Assembly (NCBI GenBank): GCA_900756555.1
Contig: CAAEKP010000028.1
Coordinates: forward strand, 1 to 17,209
Direction: 5' to 3'
DNA length: 17,209 bases
Origin: Peptococcaceae bacterium
Lineage (GTDB): Bacteria; Bacillota; Peptococcia; Peptococcales; Peptococcaceae
This document shows positions 6,611 to 14,411 of the stretch, in pieces. The notes beneath the pieces were generated by a model. It made no database searches. It saw only the letters and a list, made by a program, of their open reading frames with translations, and was not told the DNA's origin. The translations under genes and the position numbers were made by a program. Within the stretch, counting starts at the first letter, position 1, and each line of letters begins with the position of its first letter.

Positions 6611-6697
6611 ATGATTGGTTTCTTTGGTGGATTGTTGGGGCTGGCACGGTTTACTATCGTGTTTTCCGTTTTAATTGAAGCCATGCGGAACAACTAA
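6611..6697 (+). CDS. Possible 28-aa hydrophobic membrane peptide
   Basis: An ATG whose first base is the last base of the inverted repeat opens a 28-codon frame: MIGFFGGLLGLARFTIVFSV, then LIEAMRNN. It looks like one membrane helix with a short polar tail and recalls very small DUF3789-type proteins, though that is only an impression. The ribosome site is poor (AGG within the hairpin). There is no counterpart at the left copy, where the flanking bases differ. It may be chance, a remnant, or a real small protein. Confidence 0.25.
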   Translation: MIGFFGGLLGLARFTIVFSVLIEAMRNN

Positions 6698-6719
6698 AGA
6701 ATGCGTATGACAACGTAAT

Positions 6720-6765
6720 AAAAAAGTAGGGCTTGTCGCAAAAATACGATAAACCCTACTTTTTT
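6720..6765. terminator. Bidirectional terminator between the HTH gene and the exporter operon
   Basis: AAAAAAGTAGGG (6720-6731) pairs perfectly with CCCTACTTTTTT (6754-6765), and the inner bases extend the stem with wobble pairs. It ends the minus-strand exporter operon, whose last stop is at 6827, and can also end + strand transcription from 6288. Confidence 0.95.
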
Positions 6766-6826
6766 GTGAAGACACCCTACGTTTTCGGAATCTACTTGCT
6801 CTTTTCCTGTGTAGTTATAACATATC

Positions 6827-7987
6827 TTATTTTTCGTCTTGCTCTGCATGACGGAATTGATACCATCTATGCTGCAAATACGTGATAAGGCAGGCGGCAA
6901 CCATCCAGAAGGCGGCATACTGCAAGCAATCTACTACAGCAGGTGCCAGAATGTCCCAACCGGAGCCTTTTAGGTTCAACAGCTTGAACGGCAATGCAGC
7001 ATGCGCAAATGGCCAGATAAAGCCTACGATATCAAACAATCTGTCCGGCATCAGATAAGGTAGCCAGATTGCGCCGCTGGTTAGCAAAATTACCATCCCC
7101 AATGCCAAATAACCTTCAAAGAAGTACGTACAATGCTGTGGTTTTAATAGAAGAGACAGCATGATAGAGGCTCCCATCAGTGCGATGGCAAATGCCGCAA
7201 ACAAAATCAAATACAACACCAATGTGCCGCGCACTGGTAAACCAAAGAAATAATCTGCCAGACAAAATCCCGTCCAGCTAGTCAGAGCAGACACCAGATA
7301 GAGAAATGTGAAACGGACAAAAATTTCCGCTAGCTTATTCCATGTGAAGGCTTTCCGCCCCTGTTGTACCAATTCCTGATGCCATGCAGAGAACACTGGC
7401 AAACCAAACAGGCATACCAGCACCATCTGCACCAGATAAGGCATGATAAAGTACAGCAGATAGCTTAGATAACTCATGTAGGGGTCGTACAGCGTGCGAT
7501 CAACATATTGAAAGGTGTTGTAAGTATGCATTGCTGCAGTGGCAGGCATACCACTGGCTTCCAGCAGCTTTAGCATAGCGCCGGCACTGTAGGTGCCTAC
7601 CACAGTAGATACATATGCCATAATATTATTGGATACCAGCGTGTTAGTGGCATCTACAATAGTCAGCAATTCTTTGGGCTGCCGATTGGATAATGCTTTG
7701 CTGAAATTTTCCGGAATAATCATACCGCCGGAATACTCTTTAGCAGATATGTTTTCTTCCAGCGTTTGTTGATTATCTACCAAGGTCACATCCAACCCAG
7801 GATGATCCTGTAAACCATGAACAATTTGCTGCGAAAGGGCGCTGTGATCCAAGTCCACTACGCCAAACGGAATATTTTCTACATACAGATTTCCTAAAAG
7901 CCAGCAAAACAGACACGGCAGCAACAAGCAAGCTAATACTAACAGCGGCAGGGACGTAACATCTTTTTTTATCCATCTGAATATCAT
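6827..7987 (-). CDS. ABC-2 type permease, second membrane subunit of the exporter
   Basis: The start is the ATG at 7985-7987, which overlaps the upstream gene's TGA as ATGA and follows AGGAGG (7998-8003) by ten bases. An upstream ATG at 8074 would overlap the preceding gene by 91 bases and is rejected. The 386-aa product begins MIFRWIKKDV. It has a first membrane helix, then a long extracytoplasmic part (NIPFGVVDLDHSALS, GGMIIPENFSKAL) up to about residue 185, then about five more helices. This is the ABC2_membrane_3 plan, as in E. coli YbhR and YbhS. It should pair with the product of 7984-9123 to form the inner-membrane pore of an exporter with the adjacent HlyD and TolC proteins. The substrate is not predictable. 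Confidence 0.85.
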   Translation of the reverse strand: MIFRWIKKDVTSLPLLVLACLLLPCLFCWLLGNLYVENIPFGVVDLDHSALSQQIVHGLQDHPGLDVTLVDNQQTLEENISAKEYSGGMIIPENFSKALSNRQPKELLTIVDATNTLVSNNIMAYVSTVVGTYSAGAMLKLLEASGMPATAAMHTYNTFQYVDRTLYDPYMSYLSYLLYFIMPYLVQMVLVCLFGLPVFSAWHQELVQQGRKAFTWNKLAEIFVRFTFLYLVSALTSWTGFCLADYFFGLPVRGTLVLYLILFAAFAIALMGASIMLSLLLKPQHCTYFFEGYLALGMVILLTSGAIWLPYLMPDRLFDIVGFIWPFAHAALPFKLLNLKGSGWDILAPAVVDCLQYAAFWMVAACLITYLQHRWYQFRHAEQDEK

Positions 7988-9123
7988 AATGTAGCCGCCT
8001 CCTGTTCCGTGATATCTACCTTCGCAGCAGTTGCCATCTGTTGACGATGGCAACGATGCCGATACCACAGCCAAATCAATACCACAGGGATACTGCTGAC
8101 AAACATAGCAACCAGCAACCAGTGGATGGCAGGCAAAATATTCGTGATACCACTGCCTAACAGCATGACATCACGCAGTGGAATGGCGTAATAGGTGAAT
8201 GGCAGTATTGCGGCAATCGCCTGAAAGAATGGCGGCATTCCCAGCGCGGGAAATGCGTAGCCGCTGAATAACAGCGTGGCCATAACGATAACACCCAATT
8301 GAACAGATAGCGTTTTGCCAGGCACACACAGGCGCACCAGAGTGGCAACATTGCCAACAACAAACATATTACAGAATCCCAGCAACAGTACAGCCATCCA
8401 ACTGCCGCGCATTGGCATCCCAAAGCAGTGATGCATCACCCAGACCGAACCCGCCAGCACAAGCGCAGAAATGGCAGAGCCGAGCAAATTGTACAGCAAA
8501 GGGTGAATGGTTTCGCTATTTTCTTTGCGGATGGCTTCCATCATAAACATATACAACGTTAATTGCACAATGTTAGCGATAGCGCCGGGCAATACATAAT
8601 TTCCGATTGATTTCTCTGGATTGCCCAGATAGCGAAACGTATTGCGAATTGGTTGAACATAAAGCAATGCTTCCTCTGGCTGCAAATCCAGTTTCCCTTC
8701 CAAAATTTGCACCGAAGCCGCTGCCTTTAATGTGGTCAACACTTCGCTCAGCTTGGCTTTGCTAATTCCTACAACGGACATCTGACAACCGTCGTAGATA
8801 ATCATAACAGAAGGAGATTTGCCCGCAAGTGCATCCGTTGCGAAATGCTTCGGAATAATGACACCGGCTACAATTTGGTTGGTTTCAATTTGTTCTTGCA
8901 AGCCCTGAATAGAATCCCCGTAATATTTCACGTCAAATGTCTGGTCTTCCGCAATCTGTTTGCTTATCATGCGGCTCAGCGAGGAATTGTCCTGATCAAC
9001 AATGCCAAACGGCGCAGCGACGATGACACCATCGCCGAAGGTATAACAGAGCAGGCAGGCAGCAAATACTGGGAGCGCAATCATCATCAAAACTGGTATA
9101 CGAAGATGTTTTAAGGCGCACAC
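7984..9123 (-). CDS. ABC-2 type permease, first membrane subunit of the exporter
   Basis: The 379-aa protein starts with GTG at 9121-9123, six bases past the HlyD stop, with a G-rich GTGGGG site upstream. No better in-frame start precedes the first helix (LRIPVLMMIALPVFAACLL). The extracytoplasmic domain carries APFGIVDQDNSSLS and AGVIIPKHF, the counterparts of motifs in the second permease. About five helices follow from residue 190 (NYVLPGAIANIVQLTLYMFM onward), including the PFTYYAIPLRDVML segment before the last one. The domain plan fits ABC2_membrane_3. Its stop overlaps the next start, implying coupled translation and stoichiometric expression of a heterodimer. Confidence 0.85.
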   Translation of the reverse strand: MCALKHLRIPVLMMIALPVFAACLLCYTFGDGVIVAAPFGIVDQDNSSLSRMISKQIAEDQTFDVKYYGDSIQGLQEQIETNQIVAGVIIPKHFATDALAGKSPSVMIIYDGCQMSVVGISKAKLSEVLTTLKAAASVQILEGKLDLQPEEALLYVQPIRNTFRYLGNPEKSIGNYVLPGAIANIVQLTLYMFMMEAIRKENSETIHPLLYNLLGSAISALVLAGSVWVMHHCFGMPMRGSWMAVLLLGFCNMFVVGNVATLVRLCVPGKTLSVQLGVIVMATLLFSGYAFPALGMPPFFQAIAAILPFTYYAIPLRDVMLLGSGITNILPAIHWLLVAMFVSSIPVVLIWLWYRHRCHRQQMATAAKVDITEQEAATL

Positions 9124-9129
9124 ACAGCA

Positions 9130-10233
9130 TCACCCCACATTCTTATCTGTGACTACGGCAGTATTATCTGCCGTGAAATCCACAAAGGCGGTCATACCAG
9201 CGTAGAGGCTGGTATCTGCAACAGAATCCAATGTTACTTTCACACTGAATGCCACTACATCAAAACTGCCGTTGGCGTTAGTGGCACGTTTTACAGCAAA
9301 GTCAGCGCTTTTATTAATTTGCGTGACAGTGCCAGTAAAGGTTTGCTCTGGGTAAGCAGGAAATGTTACCGTTACTTTCTGGTGCAGCGCTACTTTGCTT
9401 AACTGGTCCTCCATAACTTTGCAGGTAATCCAAGGGACTTCACTGCTTGTGATAACTGCGATTGGCAGCCCTGTGGAAACCAATTCCCCGTCAGACACAT
9501 TTACGGCAGTAACAGTACCGTCTACTGGTGCGGTAATGGAGGCATTGTCCAGATAACTCTGCACCTCTGCCAACGCACCCTGTGCAATTTCTATCTGCCC
9601 GTAGGCAGCATCCGCCTGCCCCTGAGAGGCTTCTACCGCAGCTTTGGCAGCAGCAATATCATTTGGAGAGGCGCCTTTCTGCGCAGCAATATAACGCTGT
9701 TTGGCAACTTCATATTGTGTTGCTACCTGGTCAAAATCCGATTGGCTGATGGCTTCTGTTTCCAGCATCACCTGCATACGGTTGTAAGTGGCTTCTGCTA
9801 AATCATAAGCAGCCTTAGCCTGTGCCAGTTCTTCTTCGGTAGCACCATCCAGCGCTTTCTGATAAGTCGCCTGTGCGGCTTTCGTTTGTCCCTGAGCGGC
9901 TTCGGCCTGTCCTTGCGCAGCTTTGATGGTAGCCTGCGCCTGTTGCTTCTTCGCCAGCAGAGTTTCACTGTCCATAACAGCAATGACATCACCAGCAGCT
10001 ACATGGTCACCCTCCTGTACACAGATTTTTGCCACTTTGCCACCAGTCAATGTATTGATATTGGTTTCATTCATTTCTACAAACGATTGTACAATCAGGT
10101 CATCCTGCGTATGTCCCACCATTTCATCGCCCGTCTGTGGCAAAAGCTTAATCCCCAAATACACCGCTAATGCTACAACAATGAGCGTTACCACAATGGT
10201 GATTCCTTTTGAAATTGCGTTATTTTTATCCAT
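9130..10233 (-). CDS. HlyD/EmrA-type periplasmic adaptor (membrane fusion protein)
   Basis: The 367-aa protein starts at the ATG at 10231-10233, seven bases after GGGAGG. One N-terminal helix (residues of about 10-30) anchors it. A split biotinyl-lipoyl-like domain follows: TGGKVAKICVQEGDHVAAGD before, and ITAPVDGTVTAVNVSDGELV after, a long alpha-helical hairpin. The hairpin is Ala- and Gln-rich, with AAQGQAEAAQGQTKAAQ-like repeats. Beta-barrel and membrane-proximal parts close the protein (VTVTFPAYPEQTFTGTVTQI). Such adaptors bridge an inner-membrane pump to a TolC channel, here the product of the gene 20 bases upstream. E. coli YbhG is a comparable adaptor for ABC-2 permeases. Confidence 0.92.
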   Translation of the reverse strand: MDKNNAISKGITIVVTLIVVALAVYLGIKLLPQTGDEMVGHTQDDLIVQSFVEMNETNINTLTGGKVAKICVQEGDHVAAGDVIAVMDSETLLAKKQQAQATIKAAQGQAEAAQGQTKAAQATYQKALDGATEEELAQAKAAYDLAEATYNRMQVMLETEAISQSDFDQVATQYEVAKQRYIAAQKGASPNDIAAAKAAVEASQGQADAAYGQIEIAQGALAEVQSYLDNASITAPVDGTVTAVNVSDGELVSTGLPIAVITSSEVPWITCKVMEDQLSKVALHQKVTVTFPAYPEQTFTGTVTQINKSADFAVKRATNANGSFDVVAFSVKVTLDSVADTSLYAGMTAFVDFTADNTAVVTDKNVG

Positions 10234-10253
10234 TTTGTATCCTCCCTCGCCGC

Positions 10254-11795
10254 TTACAGACCTTTGTACTGTTCATAGATACTTAAATCAATACCTTTTA
10301 TGAAATCATCATACTCCAGCCGCGCCAGAGCATAATCATAGGCTGCCTGTTTGCGGGTCAATGCTGCCTGTTGGTGTTCCAACTCCGCGGCCTGGAATGT
10401 CAGCGGGGAAATCAGCCCCACGTCCCGATATTTTTTGTTTTGTTCATATTTGGTCTGAGCATTGTGCCAGGCATCTATTTTTTCTTCATACGTCTGTCCA
10501 GCGATGTTGACCGCATCAATTAATTTTTTCAAATCGTTGTCGATGGCGGCATATTGATTCTGGATAGATACTTTGGATAATTCAATATTTAAATCATAAA
10601 TTTTCAGTGTATCACTTTCAAATTTTCCCTGATCCTTCAAATCCTGCGCGTCCTCTTTGTAGTTATCAATGTCACGCTGCAATGTTTTCAAGGTATAATC
10701 CTGCTCCGTTGCTTTTTTTAGCAAATCACTACTGTAGACAGGCAATTCCACTACATAGCCTGTTTCTGGAATGGTTTCAATGTGCAGTGTGGCATCCAAC
10801 GGACGACCCATTAAATCGTTTAACTGTCGTTTTAATAATTGTACGCCGTCTTTGACCTGTTTTAGCTGCGTAGTGGTTTCATTCAGAGAAATCTGGATAT
10901 CTTTCGTTTTTACAGGAACAGACAGTCCCACTTCTTCCTGCTTTTTTGCCACATTCAACTGTTTTTGAAGTAGCACCTGTTTTTGCTCCAGCAATGCCTG
11001 CGTATCTTCCATGGTAATGGTTTTGCGCACTAGCAAATTGGTCACCAGTTTTATTTCTTCGTTCCAGTCTGCCTGACTTTTTACCACGTCGTCCTGCTTA
11101 TTTTCCAGCGAGCGCAGCGTAGTGTCTACCTGATCAATCCCGTCCCATAATTGTTCCAGACTACTTTCCGCAGTTACAATTCCAGAATTTAGAGAGCTTT
11201 CCATACCGGTTAATGTGGTCATTTGTGCCTGCAAAGCCAGATAAGAAGGGTCCTGCTGAATCTTGTTCTGCAATTCCGCAGGTGTCATTTTGCCACTGGA
11301 CAATTCTGCGGCATAAAGTTGTTTATACTTCTCTGCTATCTGCTGCATACCTTGTTTCGTAGTTTCTTGATTTTTCCCTATCGTACTTAGGGAATGATAT
11401 GCATCTGATTCCTTATCGTAAACGGTATTCAGCGTGGATTGCAAATCACTTTTTGTATTTTTGGCTTTTGTATGACTTTCGTCCAGTAGTTTTAAATTTA
11501 ATTGATACTGTTGCTTAATGCGATTGTGTTGTTGGATTTGCTCTACAATCTGTGCCAGATTGTATGTATCCTTCTGGGCAGATTCCTCTTCCGCAGCAAT
11601 CGCCGGAGATGAGGCCAGCAACATTGGAATGAGTACAACTGTCAGCAGTCGTCTGCGCCGTTGATGAATCTGTTCTGGAGTGAATGCTTCCTGTATATTG
11701 GCAACCAGTTGTTGCCGTTGATAGCGCAGCGCCAATAATTGCCGTTTACGCTGCAGTAAATGTGCGTGCAAAAATAAAATAGTTTTGTGAGGCAT
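10254..11795 (-). CDS. TolC-family outer-membrane channel protein with long basic N-terminal extension
   Basis: The 513-aa protein starts at the ATG at 11793-11795, eight bases after AAAGGAG. The hydrophobic core of the signal sequence (LLTVVLIPMLL, residues 50-60, then AIA-A) is preceded by 49 residues rich in Arg, Lys, Gln and His, including QRRRR, which is far longer than usual. No alternative start with a ribosome site exists between. The mature part is coiled-coil helical and has the TolC-type segment RDVGLISPLTFQAAELEHQQ near the end. It is paralogous to the product of 4173-5495 (NDLKKLIDAVN and DDLKAMLAKIN align). It is first in an operon with the adaptor and two permeases, so it is probably the dedicated outer-membrane exit. 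Confidence 0.87.
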   Translation of the reverse strand: MPHKTILFLHAHLLQRKRQLLALRYQRQQLVANIQEAFTPEQIHQRRRRLLTVVLIPMLLASSPAIAAEEESAQKDTYNLAQIVEQIQQHNRIKQQYQLNLKLLDESHTKAKNTKSDLQSTLNTVYDKESDAYHSLSTIGKNQETTKQGMQQIAEKYKQLYAAELSSGKMTPAELQNKIQQDPSYLALQAQMTTLTGMESSLNSGIVTAESSLEQLWDGIDQVDTTLRSLENKQDDVVKSQADWNEEIKLVTNLLVRKTITMEDTQALLEQKQVLLQKQLNVAKKQEEVGLSVPVKTKDIQISLNETTTQLKQVKDGVQLLKRQLNDLMGRPLDATLHIETIPETGYVVELPVYSSDLLKKATEQDYTLKTLQRDIDNYKEDAQDLKDQGKFESDTLKIYDLNIELSKVSIQNQYAAIDNDLKKLIDAVNIAGQTYEEKIDAWHNAQTKYEQNKKYRDVGLISPLTFQAAELEHQQAALTRKQAAYDYALARLEYDDFIKGIDLSIYEQYKGL

Positions 11796-11828
11796 AGAAA
11801 ACTCTCCTTTCAGATGATTTATAATATA

Positions 11829-11865
11829 ATATCGCTGCTAACGCAATCTTTGTTAACAGCGATAT
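11829..11865. promoter_or_regulatory. 37-bp inverted repeat upstream of the exporter operon, candidate operator
   Basis: ATATCGCTGCTAAC (11829-11842) and GTTAACAGCGATAT (11852-11865) are 14-base arms with one mismatch and a nine-base spacer. On the minus strand the repeat ends about 30 bases before the operon's start codon. Possible promoter elements overlap it: TTAACA, then 17 bases, then GATATT; or TTGCGT, then 17 bases, then TATAAA. No T run follows it, so an operator is more likely than a terminator. It does not match the operator at 5515-5532. Confidence 0.55.
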
Positions 11866-11939
11866 AAAGAAAGGTGTGTATCACAATTGTTTACAAAAAA
11901 AATATATCATCCTGCAAACAAATTGCTTACAGAAAAAAC

Positions 11940-14411
11940 TTACAGAGTGAATAACACGTCAGCGGTAGCGCCGTTTTCATCGTAAGTTGGAATTACTTTG
12001 CAGCCAAATGCTTCCGCTACAAATCTTACTGGAACCATTGTGCGGCTACCAGCAATGAATGGAGCTACGTCAGCAGTTTTTTCTGCACCGTTTACGGTAT
12101 AAGCAGCAGAGCCAATGGTCATAACTACTTTTGTGCCGTTCAGTTCAGCGGTAACTGCCTGTGTTGCTTCGTCATAGCTTACTTCAGCACCGAAAGCTTC
12201 CGCTAATGCACGGAATGGTACGTAAGTACGATTATTTTTTACAACAGGAGCTGCATCAATAACAGCTTTGCTATCATTCACAACGATTTCGTTGGAACCG
12301 ATGGACATAACCACGGTTTTACCCATGCCAGCTTCAGTAAACAGAATATTCTGAGTACCTTCGTAGTAACGAGGGCTCCAGCTGCCGTCTGCCTGTTTGA
12401 TTTCAATACCAATAGACATACGAACAGTTACTACGCCCGGTTTGTCACATTCTACTCTGCCTACTGCATAGCTATCGCCAGAGATAGATGTGATAGCGCC
12501 ACCAGCAGCACGTGCATCCAGATTTACTTTTGCACCATCTGGTTTTGCTACTACCACAAAGCCTGTCTGACCACCAGTTACACGGAAATCACCACGTTTA
12601 GGTTCTTTTCCCTGTAAGTCAGCAACATTGCTACCGATTGTCATGTTCATCATTTTACCATTATCCATCAGCAAGTAAGTTAAATCAACTGGTGTATTTA
12701 CAATGCCTGTGTTAGTTGGGCAAACTAACATTGCTTTGCCATCTGTGATATTGATTACACTTTCGCCAACCAGGTTATAACGGTCATTGGTAGCTACAAT
12801 CTTGATTTCACTGCCAGCGTATTTGTCATCATTTTTGGTGAAAATTTCTACTTTGTTGTCTTTAAGAACAATGTTACTTTCTGCCACGCCATAACCACTA
12901 ACAGCCACATCAGTGCCTTTTTTCAGAGCATCACATTTTACACCGTTAGCATCTACTAAATCAAAGCTGGCAGATGTTTTGCTGCCCAGTTCTGCAACAG
13001 CTGCTTTTGGAGTTACGGTCAGTTTAACAGGAGTCCCCATTTCAGCTACTTTAAAGCTGATGGTTTTGTATTTACCGTTTGCTAAATTGATTTTAAAAGT
13101 ATAATCACCAGCTACCAGATCTTTTTTTGTATACAGGGTATTCTGGTATGGAGCATCAGTACCTACAGGGCTCAGCCAGATATCTTTGTTTTCCAGTTTA
13201 GAAGCAGCTGGTTTGCTTACGATAGATACATAGTTTTCTGCAGATTTATCATAATCAACATTAGTGAAGACAGTTCCGTTAGCTCCAACAGATGCTTTTA
13301 CGCCAGCAAATGCAGGTTCTGCAAATTTACCGCCTGGCTGTAAAGCGAATGGTTTTACAAAGTTACCATTTACGTCTTTTGCAGCAATCCAGATATCGTC
13401 CAGAGTGTTACCTGCCATAGCATCATCGGTAGAGATAGCAGTCTGTGGCATTTTGGTAAATACTAAATCATGTGCAGCAGTAGAAGAAGCAGTGATTTTT
13501 AACTGTGCTTCATATTTACCGGATTCGATATACACGGTAAAGCCATCGGTGTTAGGGGATTCTTCGGTAATAGCCAAAGTAAATTTGAACTGCCCTAAAT
13601 TATCTGTAGTAACGGTTTCTTTGTTTACCACACAGTTATGGTTACTGGTAGACAGTTTTACAGTAGCGCCTTTTACAGCTTTACCGTATTTATCTAACAG
13701 TTTAAAGGTAATATCATCAGATGGAACACCGTTTGTCTGTAAGTGGTTGTTTACCCCTGCAATATTGTAGTCAGGAATATCTTCCGTAAAGAGGTTAGAC
13801 CCCGCACCAATTGTTGTGCTGGCACCATTTGCCAAAGTAGTACCTTCTTTCATACCCCAAGGCAGACCAGCGTTGTCCACTAACTGCAACTGATATTTAT
13901 CGCTGTCATAGTTAGAGTTAATTTCAACAGATTTTTTATCTGTCAGAGAACCTAATTTATTTTCTACGTTTCTGATTTGTTCAGCCGTAGTGCCACTCAC
14001 AGTAGCTGGATTGTCTAATGCAGCATAAACACTGTATTTACCACTGTTTGGGAAAGCAAACTCATATTTTTTGCCTTCGGTTACAGTAGCGGTGTATACG
14101 CCGTCTAAAGCAGTTGGTGTAAATTCTTTAGGAGCTACAACAGACACAGCAGGCACATCGCTGCCATCTTTTACAAACCAAACATAAACTCCAGCGGTAG
14201 TTACTACGCTGTCAAAAGAAAAGTGAATGCCTACGTTTGGTTCTGTGCCAGCGCTTTCACTGGCATTTTTATCGGTAGTATATACACAGGAAACCTGTGC
14301 AATTTCTGCTTTACTTGGCGCGGAGTCAGCAGCAAATGCAGCCACTGGCAGCAGGGTCAGTGCAAAACACAAAAGTGTAATCACTGCCCACAATTTTTTG
14401 TATTGTTTCAT
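11940..14411 (-). CDS. Large secreted surface protein with Ig-like region and two C-terminal stalk repeats
   Basis: The 823-aa protein starts at the ATG at 14409-14411, seven bases after AGGGAG. Its signal peptide ends AFA-A near residue 27. Residues of about 30-690 are beta-rich with Ig- or Big-like stretches (FKLLDKYGKAVKGATVKLST, LTVTPKAAVAELGS). Residues 700-823 hold two tandem copper-amine-oxidase-N-like repeats: NNRTYVPFRALAEAFGAEVS and SRTMVPVRFVAEAFG. No cell-wall sorting signal or SLH domain is visible. It is a paralogue of the upstream neighbour at 14809-17157, most alike at the C-terminus. It is probably exported and surface-exposed; ligand or role unknown. An imperfect 21-base palindrome with a T-rich stretch beyond it (minus strand, 11894-11932) may be a weak terminator. 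Confidence 0.88.
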   Translation of the reverse strand: MKQYKKLWAVITLLCFALTLLPVAAFAADSAPSKAEIAQVSCVYTTDKNASESAGTEPNVGIHFSFDSVVTTAGVYVWFVKDGSDVPAVSVVAPKEFTPTALDGVYTATVTEGKKYEFAFPNSGKYSVYAALDNPATVSGTTAEQIRNVENKLGSLTDKKSVEINSNYDSDKYQLQLVDNAGLPWGMKEGTTLANGASTTIGAGSNLFTEDIPDYNIAGVNNHLQTNGVPSDDITFKLLDKYGKAVKGATVKLSTSNHNCVVNKETVTTDNLGQFKFTLAITEESPNTDGFTVYIESGKYEAQLKITASSTAAHDLVFTKMPQTAISTDDAMAGNTLDDIWIAAKDVNGNFVKPFALQPGGKFAEPAFAGVKASVGANGTVFTNVDYDKSAENYVSIVSKPAASKLENKDIWLSPVGTDAPYQNTLYTKKDLVAGDYTFKINLANGKYKTISFKVAEMGTPVKLTVTPKAAVAELGSKTSASFDLVDANGVKCDALKKGTDVAVSGYGVAESNIVLKDNKVEIFTKNDDKYAGSEIKIVATNDRYNLVGESVINITDGKAMLVCPTNTGIVNTPVDLTYLLMDNGKMMNMTIGSNVADLQGKEPKRGDFRVTGGQTGFVVVAKPDGAKVNLDARAAGGAITSISGDSYAVGRVECDKPGVVTVRMSIGIEIKQADGSWSPRYYEGTQNILFTEAGMGKTVVMSIGSNEIVVNDSKAVIDAAPVVKNNRTYVPFRALAEAFGAEVSYDEATQAVTAELNGTKVVMTIGSAAYTVNGAEKTADVAPFIAGSRTMVPVRFVAEAFGCKVIPTYDENGATADVLFTL

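Larger units (their letters stand above)
6187..6611 (+). repeat. 425-bp inverted repeat, right copy, containing a small HTH gene
   Basis: Inverted partner of 588-1012, the same length with no gaps. Of about 15 mismatches, 14 fall in the 264-base gene, one in the 101 bases upstream, and none in the 60 bases downstream. The pair bounds a 5174-base internal segment with four genes, so recombination between the copies would invert it. Confidence 0.95.

Noticed and set aside
588..6611. Composite transposon bounded by insertion sequences
   Set aside because: The repeats encode a helix-turn-helix protein, not a transposase, and no target-site duplication is seen at inner or outer edges.
11912..11932. 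Strong terminator after the 823-aa surface-protein gene
   Set aside because: The palindrome has two mismatches, and the minus-strand T run lies about ten bases beyond it, so it is at most weak.
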